This document shows positions 13,045 through 25,631 of a DNA stretch of 64,000 bases, piece by piece. The position numbers and the translations under genes were made by a program. The stretch covers positions 744,001 through 808,000 of the forward strand of contig JAJJXM010000003.1 of NCBI GenBank assembly GCA_024516155.1, read 5' to 3'. A model generated the notes under the pieces. It was not told the origin of the DNA. It searched no databases and worked only from the letters and a program-made list of their open reading frames with translations. Positions within the stretch are counted from its first letter, which is position 1. Each line of letters starts with the position of its first letter. This DNA is from Pyronema omphalodes. Its lineage: Eukaryota > Ascomycota > Pezizomycetes > Pezizales > Pyronemataceae.

Positions 13045-13663
13045 CGTCTGGAGAAGAGGCCGGGCAGAGCTGTTGAGTAATGCTTGTACCGTCGCACAAC
13101 TCAATCGTAAACGTTGAGAAGGGAATAAGGCGGTAAGGCGGTGTCTGAGAAGAGAGGTGAACCAAGTAGTCTTGTCCAAAACTCACTTGAGATGAAGATC
13201 CAGCTGCAGATTGGGAGAGGCCTGCGGGGACGGGAGCATTTAAGCATTCTCGGAGGGCTGTGAGCACACTCGCTTTCCGCCGAATCATTTGAATGAGATG
13301 ACAGGAAAAAAAGCTTTAGGAGGCTTCCGGAATGCTGTGAGTATCTCAAATCTCAGAAAGTTTCCGGAGGAGGCGAATCTTGAGGTATGATTTTCGCCAA
13401 TCAGGAGTGGATTTGAAGGGCACGTTGCTCTTACAGTTTTCCAGATTTACATGAAGAAGGACAGGCATTACCGGTTCGATGGTGTCCCTGCCACCTCCTT
13501 CGCTCCCCACAGCAGGCGAATCTGAGATGTTACGATTTTTTGCCTTTTGCAGGTGGAGCTAGCTGTTGTGGGCGTAGTTTTGTGATGCAGGCTCGACTGC
13601 AGGCTCATGTGTTGCCTGGGGACTCACCAGGTACGGCAGGATGCACTATCAGAGTGGTTATTT

Positions 13664-13680
13664 GGGGGGGGGGGGGGGGG
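13664..13680. repeat. Poly(G) tract, 17 nt, followed by G-rich repeats
   Basis: Run of 17 G on the + strand. It is followed to about 13755 by repeated GGTG/GCTTGGGG-type words, making a G-rich patch upstream of the PHO84-type gene. Confidence 0.95.
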
Positions 13681-15874
13681 TTGTGGTGCTTAGGGTGATG
13701 CTTGGGGGGTGGTGGTGCCTGTGGTGATGGTTAGGGTGCTTGGGGTGCTTCTCCCCGTAGCTTGTCTCCGCAGTGCACGCGGTGTGGGATTCATATTTCT
13801 GTCTTAGGTACCTGCACTTTTTTTTTTTGATGGAGCTAGCTAGCTAGAGTCCTCCTCCATGTCTCTACGGTCCATGATGCAAAGCTAGCTGGATGTTCTG
13901 TATGTATTATGCTCCTCCATGTTAGCTTCACCCTGCTTCGTTCCTGGTGCTCTTTACTCCTAGTGCTGCTCATCGTCTCGCAATCAGCTTTTCCTTGCTC
14001 TCTCTCCTTCTAGCCTTTCTCTACACTCCTCTCCACCCCTCTTCCCCTCCTCCATCCCTCCCCCCCCCTCCTAGCCTCCCGTCTATTCCCTCCTGCATCT
14101 TCAGGGCTCCCCGGTGTCGGCGGACACAACCTTGAACCCCGACCTTACCATCACCACCACCGCTCTCTCACACACAAATACGCCATTAGCTCTCCGACAT
14201 TTCCCCAGCTACAATTGCTTCCTCTAACCCATCTCCAACAGACCATTATGATGACCACAATCCCTAATATTCCATTACATATAAAAATTCCATTAAATAT
14301 GACCAAATCCCTAATATGATCCCACCCCCCCTCTTCAGATGGCCCACTGTGTCACCCGGGAAGCACGGATATACAGTGACATACAAGCAGACCATCACCG
14401 CTGCTTAGCAAATGTCGCCAAATCAAGCATAGACGATTGGTATGAAATCTACTAGTGGGCACCCCGGGGAAGTAGCCACCACCACCATCTCCTACTCTAC
14501 GGGAGACCCACAGTTTAGACTTCTATTCTTTCATCCCCCTTCATTCCAATTTTGTATTCGAAAAATGTGTCAGCAATTGAGATTCGCATAACCAATCAAG
14601 TTTTCACGACCCCCCATCTTTACCTACCTGAGTGGTGGGTTGTGACCTTTGTTTAATTTTGGTGTGTTGACTCAAGTGCCGAAGTTCCATAGAGTGAGCT
14701 TTCAGAATAGCCTCACCAAATATGGTGCACCATACACCATACACACACACAAGGTAGGGTAGGGCGGCGGGAAGATTGTAGCCTGCCAGTAGCGTAGCGT
14801 GGTGACGTTGCTGTGTTCGTGGTGCTGGTGCTTGCAAGCAACGAATTTTACCGCGGCAAAGATAAGATGGGATGGGCCTATCTTCCGATGCAGCATTTAC
14901 CTCCGAGACACGGCAAAGGGACGCGCAAGTGAGGGAGTTTGCCGTGATACCCATTATTTTCCACTCCTCGGATTTTCTCACTCCAAGGAAGCCGAAGTCG
15001 CCGTTTCATATCGCCGAGTAGATCATCGGCATTCCATATAAATTCGCTTTCCCGACCTTTTTTAACACCCCTCACGCGACATCAACACACGTTAAAATCA
15101 AACACACGACACATTCCCATTTCCAGAACACCAAAACCGCATTCAAGCACTTCCAAGAGATCGTTTTGCTTCTCGCGCCGAATTTTCTTCGATCGAACCG
15201 AGTCTTGGCTGCTGCCAAGTAGCCAAGAGAGAACCGTCGGCGGGTGAAACCGAGTAAATAGGGGGGGGATATGAGCTTGGCGGAGGTAACGCCTCACCGA
15301 AATGCAGCAAAGCGCAGCAAGGCCAGCCGAAAGGAACGAATAATGATGAAAAGCCAAGAAAGAAGAACGCTATGGTTGATATATTCCCCGGCGCTAATAG
15401 TTACAGAGTCTCGGCGGAAAGGCTTGATTTCGCGACCTGCGAGCGAAGGCAGCGAGAATCACGAATGCCGAGAAAAAGCTTGTGTTGGGTGATACATACG
15501 GCAACTAAAACGACTCACATTTGCTTGTTTTTTTTTTCTTTGTTTTGGTTGCCTTCTCGGCTCGGATGTGTCTAAAGGAAATCATATGCGACTGCCAACC
15601 AACATAAACGCCGGTTCCTACTGACCATCTATCCCGAGGGTACGTGGTCCCGAGATTCCTTCCAACCATACAAAGTCTGCCTTAGCGGACTACTCTCCGC
15701 CACTCTTCTCCGACCGACAAGGCACCTACGGGAAGAAAGCTAGGGCGGCACTGGAAACGACGTAAACTCCGTGTTTTGGTCTAGAGGAATTCTAAAAGAA
15801 CCAATTGCCGCTACAACCGAAGCTTAGTGAAGCTTAGTGAAGCAAGACTGGTCGTCAGAGAGCGAACTCCTCCG

Positions 15875-15901
15875 AACCAGAACCAGAACCAGAACCAGAA
15901 C
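15875..15901. repeat. Microsatellite (AACCAG), 4.5 units
   Basis: Perfect hexamer repeat on the + strand in noncoding DNA. A duplicated AAGCTTAGTG decamer lies just upstream near 15823-15842. Confidence 0.9.
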
Positions 15902-16416
15902 TGAGAGCGCGGTATGTATCATGTGTGGGGAAGGGAATGCCCAGAATTTAACTCCGCGACGACTACATACGACATCTCATGTCGCAAGACAAGATGAAAC
16001 CTTTGCCAACGATATAAAAAAACATCAATTCTAGCACGGTATGAGATTAGAAAAAAAAATACGGGGTGAAATAAATAAGAATAACAATAAAAAAACCAGC
16101 CTCCTAAAAAAAAACACTCCCCCGTGCCGCAAAAAAAAACAAGTCTGTCGTCGCCCGATCCCATAAAAGCCTCACATCAGCCGGCGCACAAGCTACTTCC
16201 TAAACGCCGAGATAGGAAGATTTCGAACCACCGACCAGCCGATTGCTACCGACCAGCAGTTTTTGCCTCGCAATAAAATAGGCAGACCATAATCCCGGAC
16301 CCGTAGTATACAAGACAAGACAGGAAATCCAGACTGCAGGCTGGTGATATTACCGAGCATGATCGTCATTGATCTGTAAATCTCAACAAGTAATAGAAAT
16401 TTCCAATCATCATCGA

Positions 16417-16440
16417 CATTGCCATTGCCATTGCCATTGC
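16417..16440. repeat. Microsatellite (CATTGC) x4
   Basis: Four perfect CATTGC hexamers. This is the first element of a cluster of short tandem repeats that runs to about 17.33 kb. Confidence 0.95.
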
Positions 16441-16533
16441 CATCATCAACATTAAAGCGATATGCGCCGGAAAACTTTCTAGAATCTAAAATCATATCAT
16501 ATATTTCATTATCAATTATCGATTATCAATTAC

Positions 16534-16580
16534 CCATCCATCCCATCCCATCCCATCCCATCCCATCCATCCATCCATCC
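16534..16580. repeat. Tandem CCATC/CCAT repeat
   Basis: Mixed CATCC pentamers and CATC tetramers repeated about ten times on the + strand. Confidence 0.9.
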
Positions 16581-16880
16581 TATCTCAACTCCAATATATC
16601 CAGCCGTGTTTATCGTTTTGTTACTTATAAATCCCAGCATCAATAATCACCATTCCCAGTCCTGAAACGCCACGTATCTATGAAAAAAAAAACACGCCTC
16701 TTGAAGTTTCGAATCGTTATCGTTATCATTATGAACCCGTGCTTGATTTACTGTTAGAAAACCCCAAAAGGAGTTTATGGTTTTAGCGCTGAGACTCGGG
16801 GTGGTTAAGGGAGTGGAGTATGGAGGAGAGAATAGAAGGGGATGAGGAGATGAGGAGATGAAACATGTCTGGGGTGGTGG

Positions 16881-16908
16881 TTTGTGGTTTGTGGTTTGTG
16901 GTTTGTGG
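16881..16908. repeat. Microsatellite (TTTGTGG) x4
   Basis: Four perfect heptamers. About 30 bp further (16935-16970) a 12-nt unit, GGGGATGATACG, is repeated three times with small changes. Confidence 0.9.
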
Positions 16909-17284
16909 CGGTAAATAAAACTACATACCAACGAGGGATGATACGGGGGATGATACGGGGGATGATATGAGGGTGTCGTATCAGGTACTAGATAAAGGTA
17001 AAAGGTGGAGGTTGAAAGGTTGAGGTTGAAAGGTACAAGGTGTAGAGGACTGTGATGTTTATTGTCTTGGGAATAAGTTCTCAAAGGCAATGAAAGGGAT
17101 ATCACGGCGTCTGAGTTTTAGAATCATGATCAATACATACTGTAGAAATAAAAGGCTCATGATAACAGTGTATGTATGGTTATTAGTCTTAGTATCAAGA
17201 CGCTTCAAGTTTCATCAGGTAAGAAAAGCTATCTAATTCATAAAACTCTCAACCCCGTCGAAAGGTTTAATGAAGCTTGGCATC

Positions 17285-17326
17285 GATATTGATATTGATA
17301 TTGATATTGATATTGATATTGATATT
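17285..17326. repeat. Microsatellite (GATATT) x7
   Basis: Seven perfect GATATT hexamers followed by one imperfect copy (GGTATT). It lies at the downstream end of the repeat cluster. Confidence 0.95.
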
Positions 17327-18799
17327 GGTATTGATAAACACCGTTCTTTATATAAGTAACATAATATCAATATGGGTATTACTATTTCTCTTCCTGTTGA
17401 AAATGTAAATATAAAGAACTTGTTTCTGTGGTATTTATTCATGTATATTGGAGTATAATATGGTATCAAATACATATGAAGCAAAAGTAAGGAGCTCCAT
17501 TCTTTAATTTGTTCTAACCTCTAACCCCTCCCTCCATACAGCACGGTGAATAGGTGAACAGATGCTAAGGTGTTATGGTGCTATGATGCTATGGTTTACT
17601 CATTGAGGGAGGCATACAGCACCAAAAATTTAAGGTTTCGGTCCTTTTGGACCTTTCAGTTTCGGTCCGTCTAAGTCGTGACTCGTTTAAACTATGTATG
17701 CTTCTATACAAGTGTCTTCTTATGTATATGCATGAAATAATTGGCTACGAGTGTCTTACCCAGACATGAAACTATATCTCCTCATATGTATATTAGCAAA
17801 AGAAAAGTAAAGCTTCATTAGTTCCACCTCATATTCCCTTACTTACTCTCTTTGTATTGGTCGAAAACTGAAGTCTGAGAACAAAACATTACTAAGAGCT
17901 ACGGAGCTACGTCTGGTACACACCTACATACATAGACTACATACCGATACAGCACCATAGCACAGTATCACCGGAATCATACCGGTGGCTCCGCAATATA
18001 TCAAGCGGGAATTAACCGTGATTCCGTCAAGAAGATCTTCACTAGGTACCATGTGTTTAAAGCACGATTATGATTGGTTACCAGAGAATTAATGAGGTTG
18101 TTTTGGTGCGATGGAGATTCTAGAAGGCTGGTTGGTGACATATGGACTACGGATCCACATGATGGCGATAGGCGATGGTTATACCCATCATCCATGGAGG
18201 GGGGGTGTATGTATGTAGAAGCAGGGAATCGGCTAGTGGGTGTATTGTATTGTATTCTACCTGCACCATATGTAAACGGCTTTCGATTTTCTGTCTAGCG
18301 AGACTTGGCGGCGGAATATGAGCGCATGGTAGAAAAAACAATGATATGCTACGTACATAGCTGTTATGTAGCTGCTAGATACAGTTGAAGTCAATACATA
18401 TCAAGCTTGCTACTTGATGGCAGGTACGTAGGTGGAATTGGATTACGACGCATATTATCACGCCGTTCAAATATCCTTACGACTTGGCGAACGCCACAAA
18501 GCTTGAAAGGGCTTGGAAATAGTTGGAGATGCTTAATGACTTCGCTTGCAGGATTAATGGTTGGATTGATAAGGTGATCAGAAGACCAGAATATGCTCAT
18601 GGGGATATCCGAATGAGATCTTACCAGGCTTCTTCAGTGGTCTGTGTTGGACGGGTCAATGACTTGTCAAGGACGGTCAAGACTTGTCAAGGAGTTGACA
18701 ACAGCCGGTCTACATACCATAGTCTCGACCTTAAAGATCCCCCCATGCAACAAAGCGTGCAAATCATAAGGGGTGGGATGAATAAAAGGCGATAGCCGA

Positions 18800-18831
18800 T
18801 GATAGCATGATAGCACGATATCATGCTATCA
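18800..18831. repeat. Perfect 12-bp inverted repeat, 8-nt loop
   Basis: Left arm TGATAGCATGAT (18800-18811), loop 18812-18819, right arm ATCATGCTATCA (18820-18831). The arms are exactly complementary, so a stem-loop or a dimeric binding site is possible. No gene lies close by. Confidence 0.9.
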
Positions 18832-19246
18832 ACGCAGCTCTAGATTCCAAGTCTCGACAATCAGCTATGATATCAAGGTTTCAATCACAGTTATTCATCG
18901 ACAACATACGACCACGTTTTCCGCCACAAGTTTCCAGACGAACCTGAAATGTTGTACCCCGTGGGCATATATCAAACCACAAATTGGCGGAAAATCCTTT
19001 TTACTTTACATTTTACTAAAATCTTTCTTCGGTAAGTTTTCGGCACCTATGTACGGAATACCTTCGCTTCGGTAAACTCCTAGTGTGGTTTTTTTTTGTA
19101 TGTAGGTTGTGAATTAAAGGAAAAAAAAACTAAACTATATAAGAGTGATCAGTAAACAATAAATACCCCTCGTAGCGCTCGCCCCGTCGCAACATCTCCC
19201 TCCCACCCCCTTTACAAGCGACTGACATCAAAGAGAGCACGTGTTT

Positions 19247-19260
19247 GGGGGGGGGGGGGG
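19247..19260. repeat. Poly(G) tract, 14 nt
   Basis: Run of 14 G on the + strand, starting a few bases after a CACGTG E-box at about 19239. Confidence 0.95.
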
Positions 19261-20287
19261 TTTTCGAGACTTTTTTTGCTACGAAATCAACCAAGACAAA
19301 AGCACGTTGTTGAAAAAAAGATTTGACAGGAAACGAGAACAACACGCGGAAGTCCGAGCGGTAAGCTCATGATCTTCAAAAAGTGGGGAAAAGCGACAAC
19401 AGACCAAAGGACAAAAGACAAAAAAAACTATGATCAATAACCAGTAACCGATAAACTATAGCGACACTGGACTTTATGCCATATACAACTTCTTGAATTT
19501 TTTTTATAATCAATAAATACACACCAGAGGCCCGCCCCACTTCTTATCCAAGAACCCCTCGTATGTAACTTGCTTTGTATATGTCATCCATATACGTTAC
19601 GTGTTACAGATGAAAGATTATTTATTATTTTTTCTCTTCTTTTATTTTTCGTCTTTGGAGAATTACTATTTATTTGCAGAGATCTTCCCGAGGCTCTATC
19701 GTCATCATAATCATCGGTGTCTTCACTTTATATCACATATCTATATTCATAATCCATATTCCTACATATCCATATCCATAACCGTAATCCGAAATACAGA
19801 ATACAGAATATTGGATATTGAATATCTTTCTTTTAAAGTTCTTACATACATACCGCTACACGGACAAATCTACATACCCATCCTTCCTTGTCTCAGAGGT
19901 GTTTTCGTTAGAGGAATTTGATTATGCAGGTACAAACATTTCTTTCTATGTAAATATGACAATCCAAACCTCTGTACCTGGATTAGAAAAGAGGAACATC
20001 ATACATCCATATGCCTGTCATATTGTGCCTAGGTTTCTAGGTTCCTATGTATGTAGGTGATTATCGTAGCCATGTAAATGACCCCTCCATACTCTTTATT
20101 AGCTAGTTGGAACTTAGCTAGCTATGTACATGGAATTTATTTTACGCTTTACTGGTGATGATTAGGATGAGTGAGATGGTGTGATTCCGGGATATTTGGA
20201 TTCTATGTACGGACGAAGGTTGAAGGTTGAAGGTTCAGTAATCGGATTTTATGTGCATATGGAACGGAGGTTGTTCCGATGGTAGAA

Positions 20288-20304
20288 GGGGGGGGGGGGG
20301 GGGG
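20288..20304. repeat. Poly(G) tract, 17 nt
   Basis: Run of 17 G on the + strand, about 70 bp downstream of a short AAGGTTG triplication (near 20215-20234). Confidence 0.95.
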
Positions 20305-22078
20305 TAGATGGATGTGTAGGTGTGGGGGGTGTACCTGAATCTGTGTATAATATCGATATGATACGACTGAGCAGAGTGTAGTTGACAGTTTTTGATTGTC
20401 ATTTTGATTTCGAGGAAGATTCAATAAAAAGGTTATAGCTGGCCATGGGGAAATGGTAATCATATTTCTTTCAGCAGGATCGATTCTTCGGAATATGTAT
20501 GAGGAGTCATCATTCATCCAATAATAATACCAATACCAGTGTAAATCAATCTGAGACAATTATTTTTCTTTTTCTTTTTTGTTTTTTCTTCCTTAATCTG
20601 CGGGGTCACAGGGTGATGGGTGATTTACTGAAGATCTTGAGATTAATGGTTCATGGCTCGTGGTTTATGGTTCATAGTATCCCGCTATTTTGTGCACAGA
20701 CGTTTTTATGGTCTGTGATATAGTTGAGGAATTATTAAGCATAGATAAACGTTCTTTGTGGTCTTTTCTTTAAACGCGATTTGCGCTGGTGATATGTAGC
20801 GTTATAGGTTCTTAGAGATGTTTACAGTACTCTAAGTACATATCCATATACCTACCTTAACATCAACATACGAAGACCCAAAGCCCCATCAAAAAAAATC
20901 ACAACACCAATCCCAACCCATAAAGAACCAATCACAAACCCCGAATGACATCACCCAAAATAACCTCATCCCCATCCAAAGCAAGTCACTTAACTAGCGA
21001 AAAAGTCATCGGCCGGCAAGCACCATATCATATTTTGCTTTTTGAAACAGTCGTAAAACATAGGAAATTTATCCTTGCTTATAGATAGCTAGTGGGATTT
21101 TTCGATGATTAGTAAACATTGCACTAGCGTTGTGCAAGGTCACCGATGGATGCTTGAACGCGAACTTTGAAGGTCCGTGATGTACTGGCAGGGTCCATCG
21201 TTCATCGTCCTTCGCGTAATGGATCGTTAGCTTGGGATGGTTGAGGATGGGCACACGTGTTGATGTGAAGATGTATGGTGTACATATAGGCGGTTTGATT
21301 GATTGATTACTGGCTTAGTTGATTGGTTAAAATCGCCTTCGTCGTAATTTCGTAAGTAATTACACATCAAGATCAACCCTCAGACCCATGAGCCATCCAT
21401 TGTATTACATTACACATCGATGACATAATTTCCAATACATCCGCCAATAAAACTGCTTATCTAACCATATATTCATCAAAGCTAACTCGGTTACGGTGCC
21501 CTATGGCCGATTCCCAAACACCCGTTTATATCACAACCGCAGTCCCGCTCTTAAATATCTATTTGAAAAACATAAGAGCATCGATTACTTCTATTTTCAG
21601 CTTCACTTCAAAACTTTGTTCTTGTTTAATCCTATTTTTTGTTTCCTCTCGGTTATGTATAACTTTGCTTACTCATGATTGCTGCTGCTGTTTCTGCTGT
21701 TTTGATGCTGTGCATAATTAGGGCCTCCCTTTGTATCTTGTACCGCCAAAGTTCTTGGCACGCTCAAATAATGTCACAACTATAAATTGTTCTTTCTCTC
21801 CTGTATCATAATCTCAAATTCATCATCCACCACCACCATCTTATTCTCAGTATTTCAACACCTTTTCTTTTTTTTTTTGAGCACCGGAATATGTAGTTGC
21901 TTTATATGCGAGTGATGGTGCAGGTGATTACTGTTCTTGGAGTGCTCAGTGCTATGGGGTTTGGCGCTGCTTATTCTTGTGCTGATTTGCTTTCTGTAAA
22001 AGAAAAGGAAGAGAGGCTTATATATATGCATAGAAAAAAGAGAACTTAATCTTGTCCTTAGATGTACGAGGTGCTGGA

Positions 22079-22135
22079 CAAAAGTGACCCTCACCCCGCG
22101 CGGCGCTTAGCACAGAAAAGTGACCGTCACTTTTG
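22079..22135. repeat. Overlapping inverted repeats built on CAAAAGTGAC
   Basis: CAAAAGTGAC at 22079-22088 is complementary to GTCACTTTTG at 22126-22135. A second AAAAGTGAC copy (22116-22124) is also complementary to that right arm, with a 1-nt spacer. The two left arms therefore compete for one right arm. Confidence 0.85.
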
Positions 22136-23601
22136 TCACGGTACCGTACATAGTATGGTTGAACCCACTTATCAAGCCTTTATAATTTCTCCACTTTATC
22201 TATTCTACTGCATCTCGAGTACTTTATCTTGGTGATAATAGTTCCTACTTTCATACTCTATATCACTTTTGTTCTCTGTAATTTTTAAACAGATATACGC
22301 TTCTCTTTTTCTTTCTGTAACGAATTTGCGGGGTATGACTGGTTACCATGAGGATCGTTCGAGTGATGCTTCATGACTGATACATGATTACTGATTAGCG
22401 ATGATAGATGGCAAGTGTGGGTTATGGAGTTAATTTAGGATACTGGAGATAAATTGATAGCGGGTGCTATTTTTTGACGAATAATCATGGTGGTGATCAT
22501 GACTACAGAGTATCTTGTCTGAGTTTAGGATGGTAAGATAAGGAGTTTAGGTAAGCTTATTTTGTGTAGCTGGAAGTTATATCGCCTGATTGCGATTGTT
22601 GTCCTTGGTATCGTCTTGATTATATCCCTAGAACGGCCGAGAGTTGGGAAATGTTAATGGTAGAGGCTTCTGGGTATATGTTGGCAGTCTTTAGGGTTGT
22701 GGATAACTCGGGAGTAAAATATATACATATACATTAGTCTCCCTTTTTCGTTTTTATTATTTTTATTTCTAAGGAATGGGTAAAAATATAATAAAGAATC
22801 TTAACAAAACCTATATTGACATATAATTCATGGGGCGTCAGGTGCATCAGGTGCGTCTTTGGTCTTATGGGCTATGGATAATCGATGATCGATGATTAAC
22901 ACATGGATAGAATTTTGATATTGGGAAATGGAACAAATTAACATAAGACGGAAGTCTCCGTTATTGTAATAAGATGTTGCACACTTATTAGTATTGTGAT
23001 TTATTTCTTTAATCATACGCTGACCGCGGGCTAAAAGACCCATGCAAGAGATATCGGTATTTTAATTCTACAGAAATATGGCTTGGTTATTATGATTACA
23101 TTAGTTACACCATGACTTTGACTGCGTGAAACTCAATATGATGAACATAATAAACGAGGGTACCTTTTACATCAGTATACATATGGGGTATATACTGCAC
23201 GTATTATGAGTGATACAACTTTAAACTTCACATGTGTCATCACGTCATAAAAGTTCGTTGATAGATATATTGTGAAACGGTCCAACTTTGGTATTGAAAC
23301 GGATATGTGCACTGGATTAAGACTTTGGTTCCACGACAGATTTTGGGAATATATGTATGGTGCCCTTTTAATCGGCTGTTATCTAGTCTACTTTGCACTG
23401 GCAGGGCGTCGTTAATCTCAAAAGTGAAAATCGATTAGATCTACTAGGGTACTACTTGTAAGCCCTAAACTACAACTGCCCAATATTAATTTCAATGGAG
23501 TTTGTTTTCAACCCTTAAACATATCTTCTTGCTTTGAAGACTCTCTTCTTGCGCTTGTAAAACAACCCAAGACTCGAGTTTTCTTTTCCTTTCTAATTTT
23601 T

Positions 23602-23826
23602 ATGTCGTTTCCGGATGACTCTCCCCGAAACGCATTTCAAAACGCATTTCCAAACGCACGTTTGGCTGGGCGAAGTCTGATCCCTCTCAACGCAGTTCGT
23701 TGTCACTCTGTAATTGGTCTGAAAGTGGTCCCGGAATTGGTAAGTAATCACGAGCTCTTCGGAAGCGTTACAGAGTTACAAATTTTAATAGAATCGACAG
23801 TCGTCAAGACTTTTACCAGTCCTTAA
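23602..23826 (+). CDS. Possible small ORF, 74 aa
   Basis: An ATG ORF is preceded by a long pyrimidine-rich stretch of the kind found upstream of fungal genes. The start MSFPDDSPRN is followed by a near-repeat (NAFQNAFPNA) coded by two copies of an AAACGCATTTC word. A GTAAGT sits inside it after PEL, so an intron with an altered C-terminus is also possible. There is no recognisable domain, and the ORF may be chance. Confidence 0.18.
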   Translation: MSFPDDSPRNAFQNAFPNARLAGRSLIPLNAVRCHSVIGLKVVPELVSNHELFGSVTELQILIESTVVKTFTSP

Positions 23827-25071
23827 CAGTACCCTCGAAGCGCTCACTTGTAGAACTATTAGTGACTATTAGTAAGACAACACAGTATTCTTCATCTCCG
23901 GCCTGTAACAGTGGCTTTGTAGAGATGCCGAGAATCTAGAAGCAGGATTTCTCATAGTATTTGTCGTTTAATCATTTAGCTGCGACACCGTAACGGTTGG
24001 CATTACGTGAGGCGATGATTTGGCGAACCCGAGTCCGGAAATCTAGAGCTCCTTTGCTGTAGGTTTTGTAACCGCAGTCTCGACTCTCAGTGTACACTGG
24101 TGGTCTGGACATGGTATTTGACGAGTGAGCGCTTCGTAGGCCTGAGCATGGAAGTCTTCGAGTCGGGTTCCACGTTCTATACGGCTTCCTGTCTTCCTCT
24201 GAAACCGCACTATGGCCGCGGTGTAGGGCTGTGTTGGCTATTATCCGCCCCGCTTGGAATCGGTGTTCGTAACTTCACATGGATCGTGGGGTCGGGGGAG
24301 TGGGGGGAGGGTCGGTGAGTTGGGGAATTGCGGAGGCTCTTCCGAGTTGACAGGATCAGGTGGTTGTCTCATGCATTTGTTGCAAACAGAGAATTGACGG
24401 ATATACCGCTAATTAATGCCGGTGTTGTTCTATTGCCTTGTTCTGTTGCACATGATATTTTGTTTTTGTCCTACTCACTTTTGTTTTGTATGCGAACCAG
24501 AATTGAGACAAATTGCCTGTTATGTATGTAACTTGGTCAGGATTTGATCGGTTCTTCGGTATGCTTCTCTGTACGATCCCCACAAACAGCCGTTTTTCTG
24601 TGCAGCGGAATGATCGTAACCAGCATTTCAGAGTCACACGGTTGCATTGCGCTCAGGAACTGAATGGGCACGAGAGCAAACCTGAATTCCTTGAATGCCC
24701 AAAAAAAAAGTGTCTCGTGCGCCCTGCTAAACACAACCCAAATGTTTTCCACACACAAGGGTTAGGATCGGCCCGTCGCGACGTGCGAAACAAAAGATGC
24801 TGGATGTAACCCACGGGCCTCACTTGGAGGCTTCTATTGGTTTTGGCTTGCCGAGTGGGCTTTAGTGAAGGAGTGTTGTTATCCTCAGTCATGCGCCGCC
24901 CAGCTTTTGAATAGATGCAGGGTGGCCAAAACGTCGCCGGGAAGAGAGAAAAAATTATCCGTGTGTTTTGTTGATGTTACATACACTTTGTGCCATCTCG
25001 ATCCGGGCGCAATGCAGACATCCGAGATTGACCTGGCGATATGGATATCGTTCTGTTGGGAGAAGAAGAAG

Positions 25072-25258
25072 ACATCATGAATGTGTTCAATTTTGTAGCA
25101 GATATTGTGAGTATTTTGATTGTACAGCAGATGTCATGAGTCTATTTCAATTACATAGCATATATCATGAGTATTAATTACAATTGTGTAATATATATGA
25201 ATTTTTTTTTTGATTGTACCCGAGTACAACAGATATCATCAGCATCTTTCAATTCTGC
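25072..25258. repeat. Degenerate minisatellite, unit about 30 nt, about 6 copies
   Basis: Repeated pattern of ATATCATGAGTATT, then CAATTGTA, then TAGCAG, with substitutions in every copy. It ends about 370 bp before the start codon of the SPX transporter, probably within its promoter region. Confidence 0.7.
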
Positions 25259-25631
25259 TTCAAGCTTTCAAATCCTTTAAATACGTCGGGAAGTGATCTG
25301 CGCTCCACCCCACAAACCATGCTGAAGCTTAGTCCCCTGTAGCTCACCTGCCTAGCGTCATCACCGTTACTCAGCGAACGTCCACAACCAACTTTCTCTG
25401 CCCCCGATCCACTCAAAAGAACGACAAACAGAGACAAGGCAACTGCAAATCCTATATCCCACCAACTCGCCCATCATATCACCCATCAGCGACCCACCAG
25501 ACCCCGGAGAAAGCATCCCTCTGCGCCCGTTATCGAGCAGCACCCCCGCCCCAGACACTGCTAGGAGCAAAGCCAAGTGGGATCACGATACCGATAAACT
25601 TCAGCGCAGGCTTGACGCCGCCGAAGCAGGA

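Larger units (their letters stand above)
12861..25631. other. 12.8-kb stretch without a convincing protein gene
   Basis: This lies between the 5' ends of two divergently transcribed phosphate transporter genes. It contains the PHO84 leader, three poly-G tracts, a dense cluster of short tandem repeats (15.8-17.4 kb), an exact 12-bp inverted repeat (18800-18831), overlapping inverted repeats (22079-22135) and a degenerate minisatellite just upstream of the SPX transporter (25072-25258). Open frames are all under about 130 codons and lack splice partners or recognisable motifs. Promoter-like sequence (TATAAAT followed by a pyrimidine-rich stretch) occurs near 15035-15070, and a pyrimidine-rich leader precedes a small ORF at 23602, so noncoding or small-gene transcripts are possible. 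Confidence 0.55.

Noticed and set aside
15271..15575. Short + strand open frames after a TATA-like sequence
   Set aside because: No domain and unusual composition; the promoter-like sequence alone is not enough to call a gene.
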